From positions 1-7,881 of the forward strand of contig MGVW01000037.1 in assembly GCA_001800675.1 (NCBI GenBank): a stretch of 7,881 nucleotides of DNA, written 5' to 3'. How positions within the stretch are numbered: the first letter of the stretch is position 1; every line of letters begins with the position of its first letter. Below are positions 1 through 6,525 of this stretch, piece after piece. The translations under genes were made by a program, and so were the position numbers. The notes beneath the pieces were generated by a model. The model ran no database searches and was not told the origin of the DNA. It was given only the letters and a program-made list of their open reading frames with translations. Source of the stretch: Euryarchaeota archaeon RBG_13_57_23 (GTDB lineage Archaea; Thermoplasmatota; Thermoplasmata; UBA10834).

Positions 1-1243
1 CCTTGTAGCCATCCCATTGCGGAAATGACACCGCATACCATAGCGGGTACGCGTTAAAGCCATCCTCATTCGATGGCAACAGGCTCCGTTGCGCTAGATC
101 CATCGGACCCGTGTACTTGCTCTGGACATAGTCACTCAAGGCGTACGCGAACACGCTCATGGCGCCAGCGCCGAAGCCGAGCTGCCAGGCTACCAACAGC
201 AGGTCGACCGCATGCGCGCCGACAATAGCATTCAACGCAGGCTGGTCGTTCTTGGTGACAGCGCCTGAGCTCTCGTTGATGAGGTCGAAGGTCCCTCGTG
301 TGCCTATCTGCATCGCGCGCTCGCCGTCATCACCGACCTTGAGCACGATATCGTCATCAATGGGGGCGGTTATGTCTGGATCGATAGTGCTACCCGTGGC
401 ATTGGTCGCGGCTCCTTGGTACTTCGATGTGAACACGGTTACGAAGTGGACGGCGGCGATGCCCATGGTGTCTGGTATGTCCCTCGGGTTCAACTGGAAC
501 GGGAATCCAAAGAGGATTCCCCACAACTCGGTCACTTGGCCGATCGTGTACCAGGTCTCCGCCTTCACCACGCCGGTCGTGTTGTCCATCGTTATCTCGT
601 AGTCCACTGTCAGCTCGCTGAACTTGGCTATCCAGCCCGTTCGGAGTAACAGGCTAGCCAGAGGGTTGCCAGAAACGAATGCGTAGAGGTTGAGGTATTG
701 AATCCCGAACCTATAGTGGCCCTCTCCAAGCTTCTCGACGGGGCGAACATGCGTCTCCGGAGGATATGCCTCATCCAGAATCTTGCCCACCCCGAATGGA
801 ATCACGTACAGGACGTCCTCATTCCCCGGGTCCGGGAGGCCATTCGATCCAGGTCCTGTCCCGTTGTACGTGTCGTTATAGACCATCAGAAACGCGAGCT
901 CCGCGCCAATGAAAACCTCCCTGTTCTCCGGAGTCCGATAGTGCATTCCGAAGAGCTGGAATGGCACGGTTCCGGTGCCGTTCTGGTTCTCGACCATGTT
1001 AAGGCATAGGAGGAATGCTTGCACATCTTCGTAGTTGACAAACGATGCGGAGAATGTCAGGTTGTCCCCGACTGTGTTCTGTACTTCTATCGAACTGTTG
1101 GTCCAGTACTCCTCCTCGAACGTATGACCGAAGACCGCTGCCTCGTCCCCGTCATGCCAAGTCGTCGGAGGAAAAGCACTCACATTGGCGGCCATCATCA
1201 TGCCCACAACCACACTGACCAGTACTGTCAGTATTCTCCTCAT
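1..1243 (-). CDS. Exported, probably N-glycosylated protein of unknown function (C-terminus beyond window)
   Basis: An uninterrupted minus-strand frame runs from ATG at 1243 through the left edge, giving at least 414 codons. An in-frame TGA lies two codons upstream (1250-1252), so this ATG is the first possible start. The N-terminus (MRRILTVLVSVVVGMMM, then AANVSA before FPP) is a clear signal peptide, with likely cleavage after A23, so the protein is exported. The mature part holds eight Asn-X-Ser/Thr sequons, including N49, N61, N88, N123 and N127, as expected for a glycosylated archaeal surface protein. Residues about 123-143 form an Asn/Asp/Gly/Pro-rich loop with an NGLPDPGNED core, loosely like Ca-binding thrombospondin type 3 loops. 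The last ~80 visible residues include a hydrophobic stretch (AVDLLLVAWQLGFGAGAM) that could be a membrane segment. I recognise no family. It is divergently oriented from the ATPase gene. I am confident it is coding; the function is unknown. Confidence 0.85.
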   Translation of the reverse strand, partial: MRRILTVLVSVVVGMMMAANVSAFPPTTWHDGDEAAVFGHTFEEEYWTNSSIEVQNTVGDNLTFSASFVNYEDVQAFLLCLNMVENQNGTGTVPFQLFGMHYRTPENREVFIGAELAFLMVYNDTYNGTGPGSNGLPDPGNEDVLYVIPFGVGKILDEAYPPETHVRPVEKLGEGHYRFGIQYLNLYAFVSGNPLASLLLRTGWIAKFSELTVDYEITMDNTTGVVKAETWYTIGQVTELWGILFGFPFQLNPRDIPDTMGIAAVHFVTVFTSKYQGAATNATGSTIDPDITAPIDDDIVLKVGDDGERAMQIGTRGTFDLINESSGAVTKNDQPALNAIVGAHAVDLLLVAWQLGFGAGAMSVFAYALSDYVQSKYTGPMDLAQRSLLPSNEDGFNAYPLWYAVSFPQWDGYK

Positions 1244-1385
1244 GATGAATCACACAACTCCTGCAAAGGCGCAGGATTCCCATCGCTCTGACAGACTAGT
1301 ATTCATCTTCACAGAATAATAACCTTTTGTAGAACCTCGGCCATGGTTGCAGAGTGGGGCACAAAGTGAAATGGTTGGAACTTCA

Positions 1386-1433
1386 CTCCATATCAATCTC
1401 GCCAACTAGAAGGATGGGCGTGTCAATATGGAG
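1386..1433. repeat. Imperfect inverted repeat (possible stem-loop or operator)
   Basis: CTCCATAT at 1386-1393 is the exact inverse of ATATGGAG at 1426-1433. An inner pair, CGCC (1400-1403) and GGCG (1417-1420), lies in register between them, so a two-part stem with small internal loops and a 13-nt apical loop can be drawn. It sits in the divergent intergenic region. An 8-bp inverted repeat at this spacing can arise by chance several times in a window of this size, so a function is only a possibility. Confidence 0.25.
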
Positions 1434-1576
1434 GGATTCAGAATCATGCTCTTCGAACCATCACCATCGAGTCCGAATCACATTCAAGGTAACATGCTCG
1501 ACCTCGCTGTGACTCAGCCTCCGTGCCCTGTCGTGGCGACTCTCGTTTTCTCAGCATGATTGGGGAAAGATGTAAG

Positions 1577-1586
1577 CCGATATCGG
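1577..1586. promoter_or_regulatory. 10-bp perfect palindrome just ahead of the ATPase start
   Basis: CCGATATCGG is a perfect palindrome ending 15 bases before the preferred ATPase start at 1602. Its position would suit an operator for a dimeric regulator. Perfect 10-mers of this kind are expected several times by chance in a window this long, so position is the only support. If translation instead began at TTG 1560, the site would be coding. Confidence 0.15.
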
Positions 1587-1601
1587 GCATACCACCACAA
1601 G

Positions 1602-4289
1602 ATGCCCGAGGTAGGTCCCCGGACAGAAGGGGGCAGGTGGTTCTCTAGAAGCGCGGACGAAGCGCTTGTCATCCTAGGGAGCTCGGTCCAAGGACTAACC
1701 TCCGCGGAGGCGTCCAAGAGGCTCATGGAACATGGTCCCAACGAGCCAGTCCGAGAGAAGGCGAAGGGGCCTTTGTTCTACATCCTGAAACAGATCAACC
1801 AGCCTATCATCTACGTCCTGATCGTCGCTGGGGCGATCACGGCCTATCTGGAGGAATGGATCGACACAGCGGTCATCTTCGCGGTCGTCGTGGTGAACGC
1901 CGCATTGGGGTTCATCCAAGAGAGCAAAGCAGGTCGTGCAATCGAAGAACTCATGAGGTTCACCGTCACAACAACGAAGGTCAAGCGAGACGGCGGACAG
2001 ATTTCCATCTCTGCGAAGGAGATCGTTCCAGGGGATATAGTCATCGTGCAGGCTGGGGACATGGTCCCCGCGGACATGAGATTCGTGTTCGCCAAGGATC
2101 TCTTCGTGGACGAATCTGTCTTCACTGGGGAATCCTCATCCGTGCTCAAGCAGACCGGGACGCTGAAAGACGAGTGGCTTGTTCCCGCTGACCAGGTCAA
2201 CATGGGTTTCTCGGGTACCCTCGTGGTCCGAGGCAGAGGGGAGGGGGTGGTCGTCGCCACTGGCTCACGCACGGAGATAAGCAAGATATCCATCGAGCTG
2301 AAGGAGACGAAGAAAGCCACGTTCCCCATGATGAAGAAGATAGAGGAACTGGCCAAGGTCGTTTCCGTTGTCGTCGCCGTCGCCGCCGCGTTCACATTCT
2401 CTATAGGGCTCGTGCGAGGGTACGAGGCGATCTACATGTTCAGGGCGTCTGTGGCACTCGCAGTCGCCGCCATACCCGAGGGGCTTCCCGCACTTGTGAC
2501 GGTGGTGTTTGCGTCGGGGGTCCGCATGATGGCCAGGAGGAATGCAATAGTCCGTAGCCTGCCTGCGGTTGAAGCCCTGGGGAGCACAACGGTGATATGC
2601 TCGGACAAGACGGGCACCCTGACGATGAACAAGATGACGGTCGTGAAAGTGCACTCCGGGGGAAGGGACTACGACGCCGAACCTCCCCTGTATTCCTGCG
2701 TGCAGCACTGCGACTATCCAGGCCTAGTGTCACTGAAGAACGAACCAGACCTCTACGACACGCTCGCGGCGGGAGTGCTATGTAACGACGCGGTCATCAA
2801 GGACGGGATAGCGGATGGAGACCCCACAGAGACGGCCCTCGTGATCGCAGCAGACGTCGCGGGGGTACGGCCGAAGCTCGAGAGAATCGATGAGATACCG
2901 TTCGAGACGACGCTCGGATACATGGCAACGCTGCACCACGATACAACTGAGAACGTCATCTTTGTCAAAGGCGCTCCGGAACGCGTCATCCACAAGTGTT
3001 CGCAGGCCAGGAGCAGGAACAAGCTTGTGAAGATACGCGCGGAGTATCTCATCGACAAGTCGCACGAGATGGCGAGACAGAGCCTGAGAGTCCTTGCGGT
3101 AGCCATGAAGAGGGTCCCGTCGGGAAAGAAGACGCTCGAATCAAAGGATCTTGACAACCTGATATTCCTGGGGTTGATAGGAATGCTGGACCCGCCGAGG
3201 CCGGAAGCGAAGGAAGCTATCGCCGCTTGTCGTGAAGCGGGGATCAGGGTCATAATGATCACCGGGGACCACGCGGCCACAGCGGAAGCGATTGGAAATG
3301 ACCTTGGACTCACAAAGGACCGAGGGCGTGTCATTACCGGACATGAAATAGAGGAAATGCATGACGCCGACCTCGCCAAGGCCGTGAGAGAGTCAAACAT
3401 ATTCGCGAGAACCACTCCGGAGCACAAATTGAGGATCACGAAACAGCTCGTGGCCAATGGCGAAGTGGTCGCTGTCACGGGAGACGGAGTGAACGATTCG
3501 CCTGCGTTGAAGGCGGCGACGATAGGTGTGGCGATGGGGAAAGGCGGCACCGACGCAGCCAAGGAGGCGGCGGACATTGTCCTGAAGGATGACAACTTCG
3601 CGACAATAGTCGCTGCAGTGGAAGAGGGTAGGGACGTCTATAGCAAGGTACACAAGATAATTGCCTGGAGCATCCCGACCAACATAGGCGAGGCGATGAT
3701 GCTACTGGTTGCCATATCCATGGGAATCGCCCTCCCCCTGCTGCCCCTTCAGATACTGTGGATCAATCTAGTCACGGCCATAGCCCTCGCAATACCCATG
3801 GCGTTCGAGCCAAGGGAGAAGGGGCTGCTCTCTAGACCACCTAGGCCTCCGGGCGAGAGGCTCATCACCAGCTTACTGATCAGGAAGTTCGCAATCGTGT
3901 CGACCCTGATGGTCTTGGGCACTTTCGGAGTGTTCTACGCATATCAGGAGAGTGGTGAGACCGTCGCGCTTTCGCGGACGGTCGCACTCAACACGCTTGT
4001 CTTCTTCGAGATATTCTACATGTTCAACAGCCGGTCGCTGATCGAACCAGCCCATACGGTCAGCCTGAGGGCGAACCTGTCGATGCCCGTGGGAGTGCTC
4101 GCGTGTTTCGCATCACAGCTCCTTGTCACTTACTGGGAGCCACTGAACCTCGTCTTCCACACGGACGGCATCGGGATTCGCGACTGGCTCATTGCTATCG
4201 GGCTGGCGAGTTCTGTGTTCTTCGCTATAGAATTCGAGAAAGCCATCTTCAGATGGAGAGGGAGGAACAGTGATATCAATAAAAGGTAA
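1602..4289 (+). CDS. P-type cation-transporting ATPase, P2 (PacL/CtpF-like) group
   Basis: This is an ATP-driven cation pump of the cytoplasmic membrane, 895 aa, the usual length for P2 ATPases. Residues count from ATG 1602. The N-terminal cation-ATPase domain is about 13-55, with M1-M2 about 57-105. The actuator domain carries TGES at 175-178. M4 has PEGLP at 292-296. DKTGTLT at 335-341 holds the phosphorylated aspartate D335. The nucleotide domain has KGAPE at 456-460. The P-domain has TGD at 554-556 and TGDGVND at 626-632. M5-M10 fill the C-terminus. Compared with SERCA Ca sites, M4 Glu (E294), M5 Asn/Glu (N694, E697) and M6 Asn/Thr (N722, T725) are kept, but the M6 Asp is Ala (A726, in NLVTAIAL), as in CtpF-type pumps. 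Ca2+ is plausible but the ion is unproven. Start: TTG 1560 directly follows an in-frame stop and lacks a ribosome binding site, so ATG 1602 is preferred. The tautomerase gene follows 25 bp downstream. Confidence 0.95.
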   Translation: MPEVGPRTEGGRWFSRSADEALVILGSSVQGLTSAEASKRLMEHGPNEPVREKAKGPLFYILKQINQPIIYVLIVAGAITAYLEEWIDTAVIFAVVVVNAALGFIQESKAGRAIEELMRFTVTTTKVKRDGGQISISAKEIVPGDIVIVQAGDMVPADMRFVFAKDLFVDESVFTGESSSVLKQTGTLKDEWLVPADQVNMGFSGTLVVRGRGEGVVVATGSRTEISKISIELKETKKATFPMMKKIEELAKVVSVVVAVAAAFTFSIGLVRGYEAIYMFRASVALAVAAIPEGLPALVTVVFASGVRMMARRNAIVRSLPAVEALGSTTVICSDKTGTLTMNKMTVVKVHSGGRDYDAEPPLYSCVQHCDYPGLVSLKNEPDLYDTLAAGVLCNDAVIKDGIADGDPTETALVIAADVAGVRPKLERIDEIPFETTLGYMATLHHDTTENVIFVKGAPERVIHKCSQARSRNKLVKIRAEYLIDKSHEMARQSLRVLAVAMKRVPSGKKTLESKDLDNLIFLGLIGMLDPPRPEAKEAIAACREAGIRVIMITGDHAATAEAIGNDLGLTKDRGRVITGHEIEEMHDADLAKAVRESNIFARTTPEHKLRITKQLVANGEVVAVTGDGVNDSPALKAATIGVAMGKGGTDAAKEAADIVLKDDNFATIVAAVEEGRDVYSKVHKIIAWSIPTNIGEAMMLLVAISMGIALPLLPLQILWINLVTAIALAIPMAFEPREKGLLSRPPRPPGERLITSLLIRKFAIVSTLMVLGTFGVFYAYQESGETVALSRTVALNTLVFFEIFYMFNSRSLIEPAHTVSLRANLSMPVGVLACFASQLLVTYWEPLNLVFHTDGIGIRDWLIAIGLASSVFFAIEFEKAIFRWRGRNSDINKR

Positions 4290-4301
4290 TCGCGGTAGAA
4301 C

Positions 4302-4306
4302 GGTGA
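4302..4306 (+). promoter_or_regulatory. Ribosome binding site of the tautomerase gene
   Basis: GGTGA, complementary to the archaeal 16S 3' end, lies 8 nt before ATG 4315. It supports that start over the in-frame upstream ATG at 4270, which would overlap the ATPase gene and bury the N-terminal proline. Confidence 0.65.
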
Positions 4307-4314
4307 GAAACTCT

Positions 4315-4494
4315 ATGCCAACGGTAATTGTGAACATGTGGCCAGGGAGAGATGATGACGCCAAGCGCAGGATCGTCGAAGGGATAACCAAGGTATTCGA
4401 AAACGAGAAGGTTCCCCGGGATGCCGTCGAGATTCTGCTTTTCGAGGTCCCGAAGAACCATTGGGCGTCTGGGGGCAAGTTGCACTCGGACTGA
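4315..4494 (+). CDS. Small tautomerase, 4-oxalocrotonate tautomerase superfamily
   Basis: This is a 59-aa protein, typical of the single-domain 4-oxalocrotonate tautomerase family. These small oligomeric cytoplasmic enzymes use an amino-terminal proline as the catalytic base in keto-enol tautomerisation. Starting at 4315 gives MPTVIVNMWPGR, so Met removal exposes Pro1. The family's Arg11 is present in the PGR motif. The C-terminal part (FEVPKNHW, then GGKLHSD) matches the family's conserved hairpin end. Two classical active-site positions differ: Arg39 of 4-oxalocrotonate tautomerase aligns with Glu, and Phe50 with Trp. It therefore looks more like the YwhB-type or uncharacterised subgroup than a true 4-oxalocrotonate tautomerase. 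The substrate is unknown, and no aromatic catabolism gene is nearby. It lies 25 bp after the ATPase stop with its own Shine-Dalgarno, suggesting co-transcription, although a functional link to ion transport is not evident. Confidence 0.88.
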   Translation: MPTVIVNMWPGRDDDAKRRIVEGITKVFENEKVPRDAVEILLFEVPKNHWASGGKLHSD

Positions 4495-4572
4495 GAGATG
4501 ATTACCACGCCAGCTCCGACAGACACCCCTGCAGAAGTTTGCGAGGGCTTTCCGCCGAGACACAACACCATC

Positions 4573-4580
4573 TTTATCTA
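4573..4580 (+). promoter_or_regulatory. Archaeal TATA box, probable leaderless promoter of the DUF420-like gene
   Basis: TTTATCTA begins 30 nt before ATG 4603. Archaeal transcription usually starts about 25-30 nt downstream of the TATA box, which would place the 5' end at or next to the start codon. No Shine-Dalgarno precedes the ATG, which fits a leaderless mRNA. This also suggests that the gene is transcribed separately from the ATPase-tautomerase pair. Confidence 0.5.
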
Positions 4581-4602
4581 GGATAACTAGCGTCCAGAGC
4601 CG

Positions 4603-5028
4603 ATGGCAGACGCCCCCTGGGTAAGCACATTCGTCGCGCTGGCCCTCATCCCGGTAGCATTCTTGTTCGTCCATGCGTACATCAGCGGGAAGAGGAGGTT
4701 GCCATTCCACAGGATTACAGGATTCGTCGCAGTAGTGTGGGACCTTAGCTTGTCAATATTCTATATGCTCTACAGGTTGTTCGGCGGACAGGTCGAGGAA
4801 TCCACCCTCGATGTCAGTGGAGCGTTTCTCGTTTACTTCATCGTACACGGGATCGTCGCGGTTGTGGTCATCGCACTTGAACTCATAGTTCTATCATCAG
4901 CGCTGCTATACTTGAGGAGAGCAAAGGGGTTGACGCTGCATAGGAGGCTTGCACCTTACCTGACTCTACTGTGGTTTGCCGCATTCCTCTCCGGCGAAGC
5001 TGTATATATCGTGAACTACGTGATTTGA
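4603..5028 (+). CDS. Four-helix membrane protein, DUF420 (YozB/CtaM)-like
   Basis: This 141-aa integral membrane protein has four hydrophobic segments at about 7-26, 39-60, 74-104 and 117-140. It appears to be built from two similar halves: helix, His near the helix end, a short basic loop with His-Arg, then another helix. The four histidines are H24, H36 (FHR), H82 and H113 (LHRR). This layout, and the end of the protein (HRRLAP, then LSGEAVYIVNYV), resembles DUF420, whose B. subtilis/S. aureus members (YozB/CtaM) are needed for haem-copper oxidase activity. The match is from memory of the pattern and is only moderate; another haem-binding or haem-assembly four-helix family is possible. No oxidase gene is visible nearby. 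Start ATG 4603 has a well-placed TATA box and no Shine-Dalgarno. A 188-bp gap with no recognised gene follows. Confidence 0.75.
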   Translation: MADAPWVSTFVALALIPVAFLFVHAYISGKRRLPFHRITGFVAVVWDLSLSIFYMLYRLFGGQVEESTLDVSGAFLVYFIVHGIVAVVVIALELIVLSSALLYLRRAKGLTLHRRLAPYLTLLWFAAFLSGEAVYIVNYVI

Positions 5029-5216
5029 AGTACGATTGACATCGGACACTCAAATCATCTCTCTGAGATAACGTCATCACCGCGCGAAAGTACTGCGCTT
5101 GTCACGATTCACTCACTTCTCGGCTTATTGATTTCACCAAACAACTCACGTTGACAAGCATCGGCCAACGCCTGCAAAACCCCATAGCACAGGAGCGACA
5201 TCCCATTACGGGCACA

Positions 5217-6428
5217 ATGAAATCCATCAGTCGAGTCCTGATCATACTGGCTTTTACCATGGGTGCTACGCTTCCAAACGCCGAAGCGTGGAGCAACGGC
5301 GGGTACTCCGCGGATCAGAACAACCCGGATTACGGAACGCATGATTGGATAGCCGACATGGCGCTCAGTATTCAGACCAGAGACGTGACCTTCCTGAAAA
5401 CGACCTATCACACGGAATTCCTGTTGGGGACGGAGGCGCCCGATAACCCGGACTACATAGGCGACACATCGAAACACCACGTCTACTTCGCCTCTGACCA
5501 TCAGCTTGAAGACGATGCGAGTGCGGCAAGGGCAGAGGCGCTCTATCAGGGCGCGCTCAGCTACCTCAAATCCGGGAATTATGAAATCGCAGCCTATGAC
5601 ATCGGGGTCATGACGCACTACATCGCGGACCTCGGCGTGTTCGGACACACGATGGGGACGTTCACGGATTGGGGAAGCGAGACCCACCACTCAGACTATG
5701 AGAACGAATTCGAGGAAAGACTCGATTCACTGTCAGCGCCCTCGGGGATCTCTCTCAACGACAGAGACGCCTACAACGCGACCCTAGACCTTGCGGAGGA
5801 CGTCACCTTCGGAAGTGGCGCAATCAAGGCGAACATATGGATGGACTCGAACTACAACTGGGCAGAACCAGTGTTCGTTTCGAGCGCCATGGGCTCCCTG
5901 AACATGTCAGTAGCCGCAGTCGCGGCTGCGATAAACCATCTTCTAATCGAGGGCGGCTCGTCCACACCGATCCCAGATCCAACGCCTACGCCGGATCCAA
6001 CGCCATCACCGGATCCGACACCTTCCGCGGCACCGCCTCAACCCCCGTCATCGGTGACTGCGGTCGTCGACGGTTCGCAAGTCAGACTGTCTTGGTCTCC
6101 ACCGTCTGATGACGGGGGTGCTGCGATCACCGCTTATCTCATTTACAGGAGCACAACTTCTGACAACCCGTTACAAATCGCGACCCTCTCAAATAGCGTC
6201 GTCTCATGGACAGACGAATCCGCACTCAAAGGGAAGACATACTACTATTGGGTCGTTGCTGAGAACTCAGCTGGCCAGAGCAGCATGTCGCAGGTGGTTT
6301 CAATGACGACCCCGGAAGACACCAATCCGCTGCTTCTACCTCTAATCATCTCGACTATCTCAGTCGCACTCGCATCGACTGCTGCCCTACTATGGCGAAG
6401 CAGAAGCAAACACAGACAACGGCATTGA
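5217..6428 (+). CDS. Secreted, membrane-anchored zinc-dependent phospholipase C-like protein with FN3 domain
   Basis: This 403-aa protein has a signal peptide (1-24, ending NAEA), a catalytic domain (25 to about 245), a DPTP-repeat linker (253-270), a fibronectin type III domain (about 277-366), a transmembrane helix (about 372-393) and a basic tail. The catalytic part aligns by motif with Bacillus cereus phosphatidylcholine phospholipase C. Cleavage after A24 would expose Trp25, matching the N-terminal Trp that binds zinc. The other ligands are H42 (GTHDWIADMAL), D76 (EAPDNP), H88 (HHVYF), H134 and D138 (THYIAD), H144 (FGHTM), and H158 and E162 (HHSDYE). All nine expected trinuclear-zinc ligands are thus present. 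It should hydrolyse phosphodiester headgroups outside the cell; the related S1/P1 nuclease fold is the alternative, but HxxxE favours phospholipase C. ATG 5217 is preferred over TTG 5151 because it begins the signal peptide exactly. It converges with the minus-strand genes. Confidence 0.9.
   Translation: MKSISRVLIILAFTMGATLPNAEAWSNGGYSADQNNPDYGTHDWIADMALSIQTRDVTFLKTTYHTEFLLGTEAPDNPDYIGDTSKHHVYFASDHQLEDDASAARAEALYQGALSYLKSGNYEIAAYDIGVMTHYIADLGVFGHTMGTFTDWGSETHHSDYENEFEERLDSLSAPSGISLNDRDAYNATLDLAEDVTFGSGAIKANIWMDSNYNWAEPVFVSSAMGSLNMSVAAVAAAINHLLIEGGSSTPIPDPTPTPDPTPSPDPTPSAAPPQPPSSVTAVVDGSQVRLSWSPPSDDGGAAITAYLIYRSTTSDNPLQIATLSNSVVSWTDESALKGKTYYYWVVAENSAGQSSMSQVVSMTTPEDTNPLLLPLIISTISVALASTAALLWRSRSKHRQRH
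5973..6026 (+). repeat. Three 18-bp tandem repeats encoding a PDPTP(T/S) linker
   Basis: Three consecutive six-codon units at 5973-5990, 5991-6008 and 6009-6026 encode PDPTPT, PDPTPS and PDPTPS. Each contains GATCC followed by an AACGCC-like block. They form a stiff extended linker, possibly O-glycosylated on Thr/Ser, between the phospholipase C-like domain and the FN3 domain. Such repeats readily change copy number. Confidence 0.85.
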
Positions 6429-6477
6429 TCCGGCCAGCCATGTCATCTGGACAATCAATTCATGGCCTAGATGATCA
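6426..6477. other. Cluster of overlapping inverted repeats between convergent genes (possible terminator or RNA structure)
   Basis: The stretch starts at the stop codon of the phospholipase C-like gene. TGATC (6426-6430) pairs with GATCA (6473-6477), and GGCC (6432-6435) with GGCC (6464-6467). In a competing fold, GCCATG (6437-6442) pairs with CATGGC (6461-6466) and TCATCT (6443-6448) with AGATGA (6469-6474); this A-B-A'-B' order is that of an H-type pseudoknot. No T-run follows, so it is not a classical archaeal terminator. Its location between convergent genes fits a 3'-end structure. Chance is not excluded. Confidence 0.3.
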
Positions 6478-6525
6478 GGCGTGAAGGACGAGCGACACAA
6501 TCCACGTTGCCCGCGTACTTCATCC

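Larger units (their letters stand above)
1244..1601. other. Divergent intergenic region between the exported protein and the P-type ATPase
   Basis: This stretch of about 358 bp separates two divergent genes and should hold both promoters. The most AT-rich patch is about 1299-1332. On the minus strand it reads AAAAGGTTATTATTC, a poor but possible purine-rich BRE plus TATA box for the leftward gene, which would leave a 5' UTR of several tens of bases. I see no strong TATA box at the usual distance from 1602. Short open frames exist, for example ATG 1428 to TGA 1559 and ATG 1414 to TGA 1512, but they have low-complexity composition and no ribosome binding site, so I do not call them genes. Confidence 0.5.

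Noticed and set aside
159..602. 147-codon open frame on the plus strand
   Set aside because: It is antisense to the exported protein gene, which has a signal peptide, a continuous longer frame and a sensible composition.
1428..1559. Possible 43-aa leader peptide ending directly before the in-frame TTG of the ATPase
   Set aside because: There is no Shine-Dalgarno, no TATA box at the right distance and no recognisable peptide; the shared frame is probably coincidental.
2753..3595. 280-codon open frame on the minus strand
   Set aside because: It is antisense to the catalytic P and N domains of the ATPase, is rich in Ser/Arg/Ala as reading-frame shadows are, and has no recognisable motif.
5109..5690. 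193-codon open frame on the minus strand
   Set aside because: It lies antisense to the phospholipase C-like gene, whose signal peptide and metal ligands are unmistakable; the antisense product has no family features.
6300..6428. Archaeosortase (PGF-type) sorting signal at the end of the phospholipase C-like protein
   Set aside because: There is a transmembrane helix and basic tail but no PGF or similar tripeptide before it, so a plain membrane anchor is the simpler reading.
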